Shown here: one piece after another, positions 8,458 through 17,690 of the stretch
How positions within the stretch are numbered: the stretch's first letter is position 1
Layout of the letters: every line of letters begins with the position of its first letter
NCBI GenBank assembly: GCA_963744935.1
Contig: CAVUVM010000012.1
Span: 372,001 to 436,000 of the forward strand
Reading direction: 5' to 3'
Length of the DNA: 64,000 bases
From: Bog-473 sp963744935
GTDB taxonomy: Bacteria; Actinomycetota; Acidimicrobiia; Acidimicrobiales; RAAP-2
Position numbers and translations under genes: made by a program
The notes under the pieces: generated by a model
Database searches by the model: none
What the model saw: only the letters and a program-made list of their open reading frames with translations
What the model was told of the DNA's origin: nothing

Positions 8458-9170
8458 ACACGCCCAACGGTTCTGCCCTCATCCCGCCCGGGGGCACCAT
8501 CATCGAGGCGCAGGACCTCGTGCTCTCCTTCGGCGAAACCCCGGCGCTGCGCGACGCCAGCCTGTCGATGCAGCGGGGCGAGACCGTGGCCGTCATGGGC
8601 CCGAGCGGATCGGGCAAGTCGACGCTCCTCCACTGCCTCGCCGGCATCCTGGTCCCCGCGTCGGGCCGGGTGATCTTCGACGGGCAGCGCATCGACGCGC
8701 TGCGCGAGGAGCAGCGAAGCCGGCTCCGCCGAGACCGTTTCGGCTTCGTCTTCCAGTTCGGCCAGCTCGTCCCGGAGCTCACGGCCGAGGAGAACGTCGC
8801 CCTCCCACTCCTTCTGGGCGGGATGCGCCGCCAACAGGCCCTGGCCCGAGCGCGGAGCTGGTTCGCCCGGCTCGAGCTCGACGGGCTCGAAAGCCACCGG
8901 GCGGGCGAGATGTCAGGGGGCCAGGCCCAGCGGGTCGCCCTCGCCCGGGGCATGGTCGCGCAGCCCGACGTGCTGTTCGCCGACGAGCCCACCGGCTCAC
9001 TCGACTCCCTGACCGGTGAGCTCGTCATGAACTTGATGACCAGCGTGGCCCGCGAGGAGGGGATCACGGTCGTCCTCGTCACCCACGAACCCCGCGTCGC
9101 CGCCTACGCCGACCGCGAGGTGATCGTGCGGGACGGCCGGGTCGCCAGCCCGGTGGCTGTCGGCGCATGA
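8454..9170 (+). CDS. ABC transporter ATP-binding protein, MacB/LolD type
   Basis: A 238-residue ATPase with Walker A GPSGSGKST (residues 49-57), signature SGGQAQRV (154-161), Walker B VLFADE (174-179) followed by PTGSLD, and the switch histidine in VTHEP. It starts at the ATG overlapping the padR stop; longer upstream reading in this frame is non-homologous. It would drive the FtsX-type permease encoded next, with which it overlaps by four bases. Such pairs export peptides, antibiotics or lipoproteins, or act as mechanotransmitters; the substrate is unknown. Confidence 0.93.
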   Translation: MNTPNGSALIPPGGTIIEAQDLVLSFGETPALRDASLSMQRGETVAVMGPSGSGKSTLLHCLAGILVPASGRVIFDGQRIDALREEQRSRLRRDRFGFVFQFGQLVPELTAEENVALPLLLGGMRRQQALARARSWFARLELDGLESHRAGEMSGGQAQRVALARGMVAQPDVLFADEPTGSLDSLTGELVMNLMTSVAREEGITVVLVTHEPRVAAYADREVIVRDGRVASPVAVGA

Positions 9171-11398
9171 TCCGGCTCGGCCTCCGGCTGACCTTGGGGA
9201 GTGGTCGTGAAGCCCTCCTGCGGGTCCTCGTCACCGCTGCTGCGGTCGCCCTCGGCGTCGGCTTGTTGCTGGCCGCCTTGGCCGGCATCAATGGTCTCCA
9301 CGCCCAGAGCGATCGGGGTGCCTGGCTGAACTCGGCGGTGCAGCCGACACCGCCGACCTCGCCCGCCAGCGGCCTGTGGTGGGAACCGAGCACCGACCAA
9401 TTCGGGGGTCAGCTCATCGACCAGATCGACGTCGCGGCGGCCGGGCCGGGCGCGCCCATCCCCCCCGGAATGTCCCGCCTGCCTGGTCCGGGCCAGTACT
9501 TCGCCTCGCCCGAGCTGGTGAGCCTGCTTCGCTCCCAGCCCGCCGACGAGCTGCGTGATCGCTACCCCGGTCGGCTGGTAGGCACCATCGGCAGCGCGGG
9601 ACTGCCGTCGCCGAACTCGTTGATCATCGTCATCGGTCACAGCGTCGGCCAGCTCTCGAAGCAGCCGGCTGCCATCGAGATCGGGGCGATCCACCACAGC
9701 CTGGCGAATTGCTATGGCTGCCAGAGCGTGGTCGGGAGCGGGCCAGTTCTGGAATTCATCCTGGTCGGCGGGGCCGTGGCGCTCGTGCTGCCGGTTTTGA
9801 TCCTCATTGCGACGGCGAGCCGACTGTCGGCCGTCCGGCGCGAAGAGCGCTTCGCCTCTATGCGGCTGGTCGGAGCCACTCCTCGCCAGGTCTCGACGAT
9901 TTCGGCCCTCGAAGCGGTCATCGCCGCCCTCGCCGGAGTCTTCCTCGGTTTCGGACTCTTCTTCGCAGTGCGACCACTGCTGTACCACGTGCCGTTCACC
10001 GGGGCCCCGTTGGCGCAGGGTGACCTCTCCCTTCACGCCGTCGACATCCTCATCGCGGTGGTCGGAGTCCCAATCGCCGCTGTCGTCTCCGCACGTCTCG
10101 CGCTGCGCCGGGTACAGATTTCGCTAGGAGTGACTCGACGGGTCAGGAAGCGCCCGCCGGGGATCGCCCGGATCGTTCCCTTGTTGGCAGGTATCGCATT
10201 CCTCGCCTACTTCGACGCGGCCGGGAAGCCCGGCGCCATCGGGAGCCAGCTCCTCGAGCTCCTCGTTGGATTCGCGCTGCTGATCGTGGGTCTGGTTCTG
10301 GCCGGGCCGTGGTTCACAACGGCTGGGTCGCGGATCATGGCCAAAAGAGCGAGTCGCCCCGCCACGCTCATCGCCGGTCGTCACCTTCTCGACAACCCCA
10401 AGGCTGCCTTCCGCTTTGTCAGTGGCCTCGTCATTGCCCTCTTCGTCGCCAGCGCGGCGATCGGTGCCCTCAGCTCGGTGACGCAAGTAACCGGAGGGGG
10501 CAGCACCAACGCCAGTCTGAGTACCCTCGCGGACCCGTTCTGTACCTATTCGACCACCGACTGTCCCACGGCGTCCGTGGTGGCATCCGTCCCTCCCTCG
10601 GTCCTTAACGAGTTCCGGGCGACGCCGGGGGTGCAAGGAGTGGCGGTAGTCCATGAGGCTCCCAACCAGACGCAAGAGGGGCGATCGTTCGGGGTGGTCG
10701 CGTGTGACGAACTCGCCAAGACTCCGGCCATCGGCCGATGCGCACCGCGGGCCACCGTGGCGTCCGTCGGATACTTTCTCTCGAAGGTCCTGGGGCACAC
10801 CGCCAACGCGTCGTCCACGACATGGCCCTCTTGGAACCTGTCGGCGACGCAGCTCGCATCCCTCCCCGTGAGCGCGGTCGTCGTCGCGACGAACGGGTCT
10901 ACGGGTGCGATCGAACGGGTGCGAACGGAGCTCGAGCGCGCATTCCCGCTCCAGGGCACACCGGTAACCGTGGAGGCACTCGGTCCCTCGACGGCGCGCC
11001 TGCTGACCATGATCCAGGCCATGACTGACGTGATCATCGTGGCGAGCCTGATCATCGCTGCGTGCAGCCTGGCCGTGAACATCGCGGCCGGTCTCACTGA
11101 GCGGAGGCGGCCATTCAGTCTGCTCAGACTTACGGGGGCCCCGCGAAAACTCCTGCACCGGGTCGTGACGCTGGAGAGTGCGCTGCCCTTGCTCCTCGTC
11201 GCTGCGGTCTCCATCGTCGTCGGGCTGCTGGCGGCCGCCCTCTACCTGCACTCGCAGGTAGGGCTCGCTTTCAGCCTTCCGGGATTCTCCTACTGGACCA
11301 CGGTGATCGGAGGGCTGGCCGCGTCGATGGCGATCATCGCCGCGACGTTCCCCATCCTCGATCGGATCACGGGGCCCGAGGTCGCCCGGAACGAGTGA
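9167..11398 (+). CDS. FtsX-like ABC permease, 743 residues
   Basis: A large permease with one N-terminal helix (about residues 18-42), an extracellular domain, a first FtsX helix bundle around 200-320, further helices near 340-430, a second extracellular domain, and a C-terminal FtsX bundle (about 620-740). The tandem FtsX arrangement is usual in actinobacterial single-polypeptide permeases that pair with a MacB-like ATPase. The sequence LRLVGATPRQVSTISALEAV before the second helix of the bundle is the typical coupling segment. Start and stop overlap both neighbours by four bases, so it is made together with the ATPase and the lipoprotein. Confidence 0.9.
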   Translation: MIRLGLRLTLGSGREALLRVLVTAAAVALGVGLLLAALAGINGLHAQSDRGAWLNSAVQPTPPTSPASGLWWEPSTDQFGGQLIDQIDVAAAGPGAPIPPGMSRLPGPGQYFASPELVSLLRSQPADELRDRYPGRLVGTIGSAGLPSPNSLIIVIGHSVGQLSKQPAAIEIGAIHHSLANCYGCQSVVGSGPVLEFILVGGAVALVLPVLILIATASRLSAVRREERFASMRLVGATPRQVSTISALEAVIAALAGVFLGFGLFFAVRPLLYHVPFTGAPLAQGDLSLHAVDILIAVVGVPIAAVVSARLALRRVQISLGVTRRVRKRPPGIARIVPLLAGIAFLAYFDAAGKPGAIGSQLLELLVGFALLIVGLVLAGPWFTTAGSRIMAKRASRPATLIAGRHLLDNPKAAFRFVSGLVIALFVASAAIGALSSVTQVTGGGSTNASLSTLADPFCTYSTTDCPTASVVASVPPSVLNEFRATPGVQGVAVVHEAPNQTQEGRSFGVVACDELAKTPAIGRCAPRATVASVGYFLSKVLGHTANASSTTWPSWNLSATQLASLPVSAVVVATNGSTGAIERVRTELERAFPLQGTPVTVEALGPSTARLLTMIQAMTDVIIVASLIIAACSLAVNIAAGLTERRRPFSLLRLTGAPRKLLHRVVTLESALPLLLVAAVSIVVGLLAAALYLHSQVGLAFSLPGFSYWTTVIGGLAASMAIIAATFPILDRITGPEVARNE

Positions 11399-11808
11399 TC
11401 ACAATGGCCAAACCGAAGAGTGCCGTTCGTCGCGCCCCTTTGACCGTCCTCACAGCACTCGCAGCACTCTGTGCGGGCGTGTCGTTCGCCGGCTGTTCGT
11501 CGCCTCCGGACGAGGGAACCCTTGACGGCACACTCCAGGCTGTCGGTGGTCCGGCTGGGACAGGGCCGCGACCGCTCAGCGGCTCCGTCACGTTCCATGG
11601 GTCGGACGGGAACATCGCCACCATCGACCTCTCCGCCAACGGCCGGTTCTCAGCCCACCTGCCAGTCGGTCGCTACACCGTCGCAGGGCGGAGTCCCCAG
11701 TTCAAAGGGGGTACCGGCGAGTGTCAGGCGCCAGGACCGGTTACCGTGACCAGCGACGTCACGAGCCGCGTAGAGATCGAATGCCAGGAGAGCTATGGCC
11801 GTTCGTAG
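11395..11808 (+). CDS. Putative lipoprotein of the ABC exporter operon
   Basis: A 137-residue protein with a basic N terminus, a hydrophobic stretch and a lipobox FAGC near residue 33, so probably a lipid-anchored surface protein. The mature part has a Gly/Thr-rich beta-sandwich look, with GRFSAHLPVGRYTVAGRSP in the middle and a Cys pair (GECQ and IECQ). GTG at 11395 overlaps the permease stop (GTGA); ATG 11404 is an alternative start. It is the last gene before att site B. A disrupted paralogue lies at 48772-49168. Function unknown; perhaps a partner of the exporter. Confidence 0.75.
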   Translation: MITMAKPKSAVRRAPLTVLTALAALCAGVSFAGCSSPPDEGTLDGTLQAVGGPAGTGPRPLSGSVTFHGSDGNIATIDLSANGRFSAHLPVGRYTVAGRSPQFKGGTGECQAPGPVTVTSDVTSRVEIECQESYGRS

Positions 11809-11872
11809 AGGCAAGCCGGGGACGGGGATAAGCCGTTGCTTTCGCACCAGCCTCCCACTTTCATGCTGTGAG

Positions 11873-11930
11873 TGGCGGGGGAAGGTTTTGAACCTCCGAC
11901 CTTCGGGTTATGAAACCTAGTTCGACCGTC
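11873..11930 (-). other. Att site B (junction of cargo blocks 1 and 2)
   Basis: TGGCGGGGG at 11873 and the following bases match the tRNA 3' half with a few changes up to GGGTTATGA, then switch to AACCTAGTTCGACCGTC. The CGTC at 11927 lies 20 bases from the GTTA, as at the other sites. The more distant +103 and +171 blocks found at A, C, D and E were not recognised here, so B is either more decayed or from a different element. Confidence 0.65.
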
Positions 11931-12085
11931 CGCCAGACTGCTGCAATACCTCGCCCAAACAAGAGGAAGCGACGAAGAGTCCCAGGTTTGCAAGAGCCGT
12001 GTAGCGGGAGACTGTTCGCGCTGCCGCCTTGATCGTTTGACGTGTCCAGACGCAGCGAAACGAGGGTGAGGTCAGCTCCGCTTCT

Positions 12086-12625
12086 TTAATGCCCTTTTGG
12101 TGCCGATGGCGCGGTTTTGGCGGTCTTCTTAGCGGTGCCGGCCTTGCGCTTCGCGACAGGAGCCCGCTTCTTGGCCGTCTTCTTCGCCACCGTGGCACGC
12201 CTCTTGGCGGTCCTTTTCGCAGTGGTGGCCTCGCGCTTCGCGACACCCACCTGCTTCTTGGCCGTGGTCGCCTTGCGTTTGGCAACGGCCACTCGCTTCT
12301 TGCCGACCTTCTTGGCCGTGGCGGCCTTGCGTTTGGCAACGGCCACTCGCTTCTTGCCGACCTTCTTGGCCGTGGCGGCCTTGCGCTTGGCCACGGCCGC
12401 CTGCTTCTTGATCGTCTTCTTGATGCTCTTGGTCTTCTTTGCGGCAGTCTTCTTGATCGGACGCGCTTGCTTTTCGATACGTCCAGCAGCCTTCGAAGTC
12501 CCTATCGCGGTCGCCGCTTCACTCAAACCCTGTCGGACTCTCGATCCAGCAACCACAGCAGCCGTTTCCACCGTACCGACACTATCTCCAACGACTTCAG
12601 CCGCTTTATCTATCTTGCCTCGCAT
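12086..12625 (-). CDS. Lys/Ala-rich histone H1-like protein
   Basis: A 179-residue protein with an ordinary N-terminal 55 residues (KIDKAAEVVGDSVGTVETAAVV) and a strongly basic C-terminal part made of AKRKAATAKKVGKKR-type repeats. The DNA holds a perfect 54-bp tandem duplication (12271-12324 and 12325-12378). Actinobacteria use such Lys/Ala tails in nucleoid proteins (HupB C-terminus, histone-like proteins) to bind DNA non-specifically. The ATG at 12625 is preferred over a TTG nine bases upstream. It stands alone just inside cargo block 2. Confidence 0.75.
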   Translation of the reverse strand: MRGKIDKAAEVVGDSVGTVETAAVVAGSRVRQGLSEAATAIGTSKAAGRIEKQARPIKKTAAKKTKSIKKTIKKQAAVAKRKAATAKKVGKKRVAVAKRKAATAKKVGKKRVAVAKRKATTAKKQVGVAKREATTAKRTAKRRATVAKKTAKKRAPVAKRKAGTAKKTAKTAPSAPKGH

Positions 12626-12763
12626 GGGCGCCAAGGCTAACGCGTGTCAACCGCATGTCAACGGGGAACATTCTGCAGAAGGTGGTCAGTTCGCTTTGAG
12701 TGAAGCGACTGCGGTCGAGGCGATGAGACTCGTATCTAAGTGAACCCCGCATTAAACCCCCAC

Positions 12764-13642
12764 TCAGCCAGTCGACAGATGCTCTCGTAAATTCGACAAA
12801 GCCTCCGTCGTACCCTCCGCACGTGACGCAAGGTAGGGGACGATCGCGTCGACCGTCGGGTGGGAACCATTGCGGGTCAATGGCTCCAGTTGACGAGCTG
12901 CGTCCGAGACGAAAGAGGCGGCCTCCTGGACAGCGTGAGTAGCGGACTCACTCGAACTCTTGACTGCGTCCGCGACCACCTCGTGAACGTGACTGAGCGC
13001 CTCGGGGCTCGGAGCCACCTTCTCAGCAAATTCATGACTGGCTGCGCCGAGGCGCCTCCCGGTTCGACGGCTCACGGCATGCCCGCGCCGGATCGTCTGC
13101 TGACCGGACTTCGATACCTGCGCCACGGTGGGGACCAGGCTCGTTCGAGCACGACGTGCTTTCCGGTTGCCGGTCGCTCGGCCGCCTGAAACGGCGGACT
13201 CAAGCTGTCGTGCTTGCCGCTTCGCTCGCCAGGCGAGAGACGGCTCGCCTTCAGTGTCGAAGGCGGCCAATATCAGCCCTCCCAAGAGACCTGCGTTCTT
13301 CAGGAAGTGGATCATTTGCTGGTTCCGGGTGGTCGGGTCCGACTCCTCCCAGAATCGATGGCCGGCGTAGGTGGTGGGAATGATTGAACCGATCAGAGCC
13401 AGGGCGGCGAGTCTTCGGAACTTTCCGGCCGCCAAGAGAATCCCAGCGCCGATCTGAACCGCACCGTTGACGCGCACAAATGTCTCGGTATCGAGGCTGT
13501 TGACACCCGACTTCTCGGAAAGGGGCTCGGTGACTGCTTCGGCCTTCTTGGCTTTCCCCGCCGGATTCCAGAATGCGTCCCATCCTCCTACAACAAAGAT
13601 CGACGCGAGCAGGGGACGAGCTAACCGACGAGAGAGTGCCAT
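12764..13642 (-). CDS. DoxX-family membrane protein with long basic C-terminal tail
   Basis: A 292-residue protein. Residues 1-145 form a DoxX-type four-helix membrane domain (RPLLASIFVVGGWDAFWNP; VRVNGAVQIGAGILLAAG; LAALALIGSIIPTTYAGHRFWEE; MIHFLKNAGLLGGLILAAFD). The remaining half is soluble and rich in Arg, Ser and Ala, which is not part of the usual 130-150-residue family. DoxX proteins are linked with thiol-redox and oxidative stress membrane complexes in actinobacteria. Role of the tail unknown. Weak ribosome site; likely monocistronic. Confidence 0.8.
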   Translation of the reverse strand: MALSRRLARPLLASIFVVGGWDAFWNPAGKAKKAEAVTEPLSEKSGVNSLDTETFVRVNGAVQIGAGILLAAGKFRRLAALALIGSIIPTTYAGHRFWEESDPTTRNQQMIHFLKNAGLLGGLILAAFDTEGEPSLAWRAKRQARQLESAVSGGRATGNRKARRARTSLVPTVAQVSKSGQQTIRRGHAVSRRTGRRLGAASHEFAEKVAPSPEALSHVHEVVADAVKSSSESATHAVQEAASFVSDAARQLEPLTRNGSHPTVDAIVPYLASRAEGTTEALSNLREHLSTG

Positions 13643-14002
13643 TGCAATAGCTATACCCTGATTTCAAATGGTTATCCATCGAAGATTGGCCACGCTCACG
13701 CTTCACTTGCGCTGACCTGCCCGCACCGTGCTGCAATCGGTCCACAGAGTCCTCGAGGACGGCCTCACCCGGCCCTTCAGGGTTCCGCTCGCAGCATCTT
13801 CGGCTGGTGGCCCACCTGCTCGTGTTTCGAGTTTCTTCCGTGGTGTTCCCATTTCGATCACGTCCCTTCTCGTCCGGTCCCTTCCCCCCTTCCCATCTGC
13901 GCTCGGACATGCTGCGACAGACGGTGACGGGTTCACATCCCGACATCGAGTCACCTGATCGCGCGCAGAGAGAATCGGCTTCGCTGTAGCAATGCTTCGA
14001 TC
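13643..14002. other. Intergenic region, 360 bases, no gene seen
   Basis: Divergent space between the DoxX-like gene (minus) and the DUF6328 gene (plus). Overlapping frames are Pro/Ser/Arg-rich and look non-coding. It probably carries both promoters; none could be assigned with confidence. Confidence 0.4.
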
Positions 14003-14572
14003 GTGGGTAAGCCGGGGATACTGTCCTCACCGATCTCTGAGGATCAAACGGACGAATTCGAGGCAGCATGGAATGGGTCCGAGCTCAGCGCAAGCGACAC
14101 AAGTGAATCGGAAGCGCAGCGCAACAATCGCAACCTGAGCGATCTGCTGCAGGAACTACGCGTCGCGGGACTCGGTGTGCAGGTGCTGTTCGGATTCCTG
14201 CTCTCCCTGCCGTTCACCATGCGCTTCAAGCAGCTCGACGCGCTGGAACGAGCCCTCTACCGGGTAAGCCTCCTCAGCGCAGCCCTGGCTATCGCGCTGC
14301 TCGTGAGTCCGGTTGCCTACCACCGCTGGGTATTCCGTCGACACGAGAAGGGGCGGCTGCTGAGATACGCCAATACGCAGGCCATTGTCGGGCTGGGCAT
14401 GGTCGCACTCGCGGTGTGCGTCGCCGTCTGGATGGTTCTGCTCTTCGTCGGCTTGAACTGGACGACGGCGCTCCTCGCCGCCGTGGTGACAGGGTGCTTC
14501 GTGGCTCTGTGGTTCGTAGTCCCGATCGCAGACAGGATCGGAGCGAACCGTAGACGGGAGGACGCGCGGTGA
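14003..14572 (+). CDS. DUF6328-like four-helix membrane protein
   Basis: A 189-residue protein starting at GTG 14003. After a 45-residue acidic, Ser-rich N terminus comes a conserved-looking amphipathic stretch (RNLSDLLQELRVAGLGVQVLFGFLLSLPF) and four membrane helices ending near residue 178. This layout and the LRVAGLGVQVLFGFLL motif match DUF6328 proteins of actinobacteria, of unknown function. No clear ribosome site upstream of the GTG, so it may be translated from a leaderless mRNA. Confidence 0.7.
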   Translation: MGKPGILSSPISEDQTDEFEAAWNGSELSASDTSESEAQRNNRNLSDLLQELRVAGLGVQVLFGFLLSLPFTMRFKQLDALERALYRVSLLSAALAIALLVSPVAYHRWVFRRHEKGRLLRYANTQAIVGLGMVALAVCVAVWMVLLFVGLNWTTALLAAVVTGCFVALWFVVPIADRIGANRRREDAR

Positions 14573-14764
14573 GGTCCGAGTGGCTTCATTGATGCCGCGC
14601 CGTCCGCGGGGAAAATCCTGCAACATCGCAAAATCGTCAACACACGAATCTGGACATTCCGATCAAGAAATCAGAGGCTCGTTTTCGGTCGAGGGCCTTC
14701 GGGTATCCCACTGACCAGTCGGCGACGGGAACGAAGTCGCCGGTACGACCCCGGGAGGAGTGCG

Positions 14765-15091
14765 ATGCCCCATCAGGCGTGGAGCGCGAAAAGGGAGCGC
14801 CAGTACCAGCACATCAAAGGCGGCCTGAAGCAGCGGGGCGATTCCGAGGAGCTGGCCGAAGAAATCGCAGCGCGGACGGTCAATAAGGAGCGAGCGCGCC
14901 AGGGGGAGTCGAAAACCAAAAGCAAGAGTTCGACGAAGGACATCTCATCGAGTCGTCGAGGTGGCCTCCGTTCTCACAGTGGAGCGGGCGGTCGGACCCG
15001 TGACCAGCTCTATCAAGAAGCCAAACGCAAGGGGATCACCGGCCGATCCAAAATGACCAAGGCGCAGCTCGAACACGCAGTGAGCCGGTAA
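14765..15091 (+). CDS. Small basic protein with C-terminal Rho_N/SAP-like motif
   Basis: A 108-residue protein with a strong ribosome site (GGGAGGAG) before ATG 14765. The N-terminal half (WSAKRERQYQHIKGGLKQRG, then AEEIAARTVNKERARQGES) matches the short proteins often labelled plasmid-stabilisation proteins; the C-terminal 35 residues (RTRDQLYQEAKRKGITGRSKMTKAQLEHAV) form a Rho N-terminal-like helix-extended-loop-helix that binds nucleic acid in other proteins. It may be a nucleoid or stress protein. Stands alone between the DUF6328 gene and the monooxygenase operon. Confidence 0.75.
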   Translation: MPHQAWSAKRERQYQHIKGGLKQRGDSEELAEEIAARTVNKERARQGESKTKSKSSTKDISSSRRGGLRSHSGAGGRTRDQLYQEAKRKGITGRSKMTKAQLEHAVSR

Positions 15092-15337
15092 CCCAGATTC
15101 GAGGCCCGAAGGTCGCCGGGCTCCGAACGACCAACCGTCGCTCGGGTTGAAGGTCGGTCGTACCTCGGTTGGCAGCGTGGGACACAGGCTGAGCCCGGGA
15201 GCGACACCGCTGTGAGCCGAGCAACGGGACATGCCGGGCCCGGCTTCGATCCTGCTTGGCTACTCCCCCGGTGGATCGCTTGAGAGCGTGAGCGGCTTTG
15301 AGGCTCTTCCCAAGGGCGTCACCCAATGACTTTTCGA

Positions 15338-15362
15338 TGTTATAACAATTATTGTTATAACA
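15338..15362 (+). promoter_or_regulatory. Double-palindrome operator before the FAD monooxygenase/marR operon
   Basis: Two identical 10-bp palindromes TGTTATAACA at 15338-15347 and 15353-15362 are separated by ATTAT, making a 25-bp perfect dyad. It is strikingly AT-rich in high-GC sequence and sits 65 bases upstream of the GTG at 15427. MarR dimers bind such dyads, and a marR gene is the second gene of the operon it precedes, so autoregulation of the operon by that MarR is the simplest reading. Confidence 0.7.
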
Positions 15363-15426
15363 TGCTTTCTAGCCTGCCTCGCTTTTCTGTGTGAGCGGTG
15401 AGACGACCAGAGTGGGAGGGACCGCA

Positions 15427-17214
15427 GTGTCGCGGGAGAAGAATCAGCAGAGGTTGACAACAGACGTGCTCATCGTCGGAGGTGGTGGCGCGGGGCTCAC
15501 GGCCTCGATGCTCCTCTCAAAGATGGGGGTCGATCACCAACTCGTGAGCGCTCTGCCGGAAACGTCGGTGCTGCCCAAGGCCCACGTCCTCGGGCAGCGC
15601 GCCATGGAAGTTCTCGACGACTGCGGCGTGGCCGACGCCATCTACGCCGCCGGCACTCCGCCCGAACAGCTGCGGCGTACGTCCTTCTACGCTGGCTTCG
15701 CGGGTCACCCCGAGGCCGGCCGCGTCCTGTTCACACAGGAGACCTGGGGTGCGGGAGGAGAGGACCCCGACTGGGTCGCGGCCAGCCCCAAGCTCACCAC
15801 CAACCTGCCCCAGATCCGCCTCGAACCGCTGATCAAAACGCGGGCCGAGGAGCTCGCGCCGGGCCGCATCCGGTTCTTCCACGAGGTCACCGCGCTCGAG
15901 GAGGTCGACGGTGTCGTCATCGCCTCGGTCACCGACCTGGCGGACAAGCGCACCTACGAGATCGAAGCCCGATACGTCCTTGGATGCGACGGTGGCCGCA
16001 CGGTTGGAAGACTGGCAGGGATCGAGCTTGAAGGGCTTCTCGAGGTGGGTCGCACTGCGACCGTGCACCTGGCTGCTGACCTCTCCAAGTGGGCCAAGGA
16101 AACCGATGTCCTGCTGCGCTGGGTGTTTTGCCCCGCCAACGCCAAACTGGTCGTGCTCGCTCCCATGGGGCCGACGCGCTGGGGCGGCGGGAGTGAGGAA
16201 TGGGTCGTGCACGTCACCTACGACCTCGAAGACCAGCGGCCCTTCGACGACGCCGCTGTCCTGGAGGACGTGCGCGACGCGCTCGGGATCGGCGAACACC
16301 CGCTCGACGTCAAGCTCATTACCCGTTGGACGATCAGCGGCGTCCTTGCCGACCGCTTCCGTTCCGGTCGCATCTTCGTCGTGGGCGACGCCGCCCATCG
16401 CCACCCGCCGACGGGTGGCCTCGGACTGGTCAGCGCCATCCACGATGCCCAGAACCTGTGCTGGAAGCTCGCCCTCGTGCTCAGAGGCATGGCTGACGAG
16501 GATCTGCTGGACACCTACGAGGCCGAGCGCCGGCCGGTGGACGCTCGCAACGTGCAGCGCTCCCTCGAGAACGCACTCGGCTACGCCGTGATGGCCCAGG
16601 CCATGGGTGTCGACGACGTGAACGCGACCACCGAGGAGCGCTGGGCATGCCTGGCCCGCCTGTGGAGCAACGCGCCCGAGGACGCCGAACATCGCCGTAC
16701 CGTGCGGGACCTCATGGCGGTTCAGTCCCAGGAGTTCCACGAGCACGACGTCGAGTACGGCTACCACCACCGGTCGACAGCGGTCGTCGACGACGGGAGC
16801 CCCGAGCCACCGGAACGTGACTTCCGCATGTTCTTCCCTTCGACCCGCCCGGGCTGTCCTCTGCCTCACGCGTGGGTCGAGGACGACGACTTCCGCCGCT
16901 TCTCCACGCTCGAGCTCGTGTCAGTCGACCGCTTCGCCCTCCTCGCCGGGGAGCGCGGCGAGCCCTGGCGGGACGCCGCGGGCGTCGTGGCCGCGGAGCT
17001 CGGGGTGCAGATCGATGCCTGGTGCATCGGCCACGCCTCGGGCGACCTGCGCGATCCCCGTCTGCGCTTCGAGCGAGTGCGCGAGTTCGGCCCCGAGGGC
17101 GCCATCCTCGTGCGTCCCGACCGCTGTATCGCCTTCCGCTCCATGGGTGCGGTCGGGGATCCGGTCAGGGTGCTGCGTGCCGCCCTCACGCGGGTGCTGG
17201 CGCGAGCGGCATGA
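15427..17214 (+). CDS. FAD-dependent aromatic monooxygenase (PheA/TfdB/MhpA type)
   Basis: A 595-residue flavoprotein hydroxylase. It has the dinucleotide motif DVLIVGGGGAGLTA at the N terminus, the DG motif in VLGCDGGRTVGRL near residue 190, and the GD motif in RIFVVGDAAHRHPPTGGLGL near residue 315, followed by a thioredoxin-like C-terminal domain (about 465-595), the standard layout of phenol- and resorcinol-type hydroxylases using NAD(P)H and O2. GTG 15427 is preferred because GGGAGGG lies six bases upstream; GTG 15391 in the same frame lacks a site. Its TGA overlaps the ATG of marR. Substrate unknown, probably an aromatic or polyketide-like compound. Confidence 0.88.
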   Translation: MSREKNQQRLTTDVLIVGGGGAGLTASMLLSKMGVDHQLVSALPETSVLPKAHVLGQRAMEVLDDCGVADAIYAAGTPPEQLRRTSFYAGFAGHPEAGRVLFTQETWGAGGEDPDWVAASPKLTTNLPQIRLEPLIKTRAEELAPGRIRFFHEVTALEEVDGVVIASVTDLADKRTYEIEARYVLGCDGGRTVGRLAGIELEGLLEVGRTATVHLAADLSKWAKETDVLLRWVFCPANAKLVVLAPMGPTRWGGGSEEWVVHVTYDLEDQRPFDDAAVLEDVRDALGIGEHPLDVKLITRWTISGVLADRFRSGRIFVVGDAAHRHPPTGGLGLVSAIHDAQNLCWKLALVLRGMADEDLLDTYEAERRPVDARNVQRSLENALGYAVMAQAMGVDDVNATTEERWACLARLWSNAPEDAEHRRTVRDLMAVQSQEFHEHDVEYGYHHRSTAVVDDGSPEPPERDFRMFFPSTRPGCPLPHAWVEDDDFRRFSTLELVSVDRFALLAGERGEPWRDAAGVVAAELGVQIDAWCIGHASGDLRDPRLRFERVREFGPEGAILVRPDRCIAFRSMGAVGDPVRVLRAALTRVLARAA

Positions 17215-17690
17215 GCGGGGGCGAGCCACGGCGCGACTGGGTCGGGCGCGAGACGTACCTTCTCGTCGAGTTGCTCAGCCAGCGCCTCGCTGGCGAGCTT
17301 GAGCACGTGTGCCGGGCCCACGGGCTGACCGCGGCCCAGTACCCGGTCATGTGGGTCGCCTGCCTCCACGAAGACGGGGAGGGGATCCCCCTGGGTTCGA
17401 TCTCCGATGGGCTCGTGACCCATGCGTCGGACGTCAGTCGGCTCGTCACCCGACTCGTGGCAGCCGGCCTGCTGGAGCGCACGAGATCGCCTGCTGATCG
17501 CCGGGTGGTGCGCGTCCGGCCGACGGGACACGGCCGGGTTGTGTTTAAGCGCGTTACCGAGGAGGTCAAGGCCTTGCACCGGAGGCAGTTCTCCAACCTC
17601 GGTGCCGAGGATCTCGAGCAGCTACACGAGCTGCTCAACCGAGCCTTCTGGTCAGGCGTGCACCTCGACGCCACAGACTCGGCCTCGTGA
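17211..17690 (+). CDS. MarR-family transcriptional regulator
   Basis: A 159-residue winged-helix regulator with the MarR layout: an N-terminal dimerisation helix, helices around LTAAQYPVMWVACLH, the recognition region GLVTHASDVSRLVTRLVAAGLLERTRSPADRRVVRVRPT with the conserved wing DRR, and a C-terminal dimerisation helix. The ATG overlaps the stop of the monooxygenase gene, so the regulator and enzyme are made together. It probably represses the operon through the double palindrome at 15338-15362 and is released by the enzyme's aromatic substrate. Confidence 0.9.
   Translation: MSGGEPRRDWVGRETYLLVELLSQRLAGELEHVCRAHGLTAAQYPVMWVACLHEDGEGIPLGSISDGLVTHASDVSRLVTRLVAAGLLERTRSPADRRVVRVRPTGHGRVVFKRVTEEVKALHRRQFSNLGAEDLEQLHELLNRAFWSGVHLDATDSAS

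Noticed and set aside
12271..12378. CRISPR-like repeats
   Set aside because: The repeats are in frame within a basic protein, directly joined without spacers, and no cas gene is in the window.
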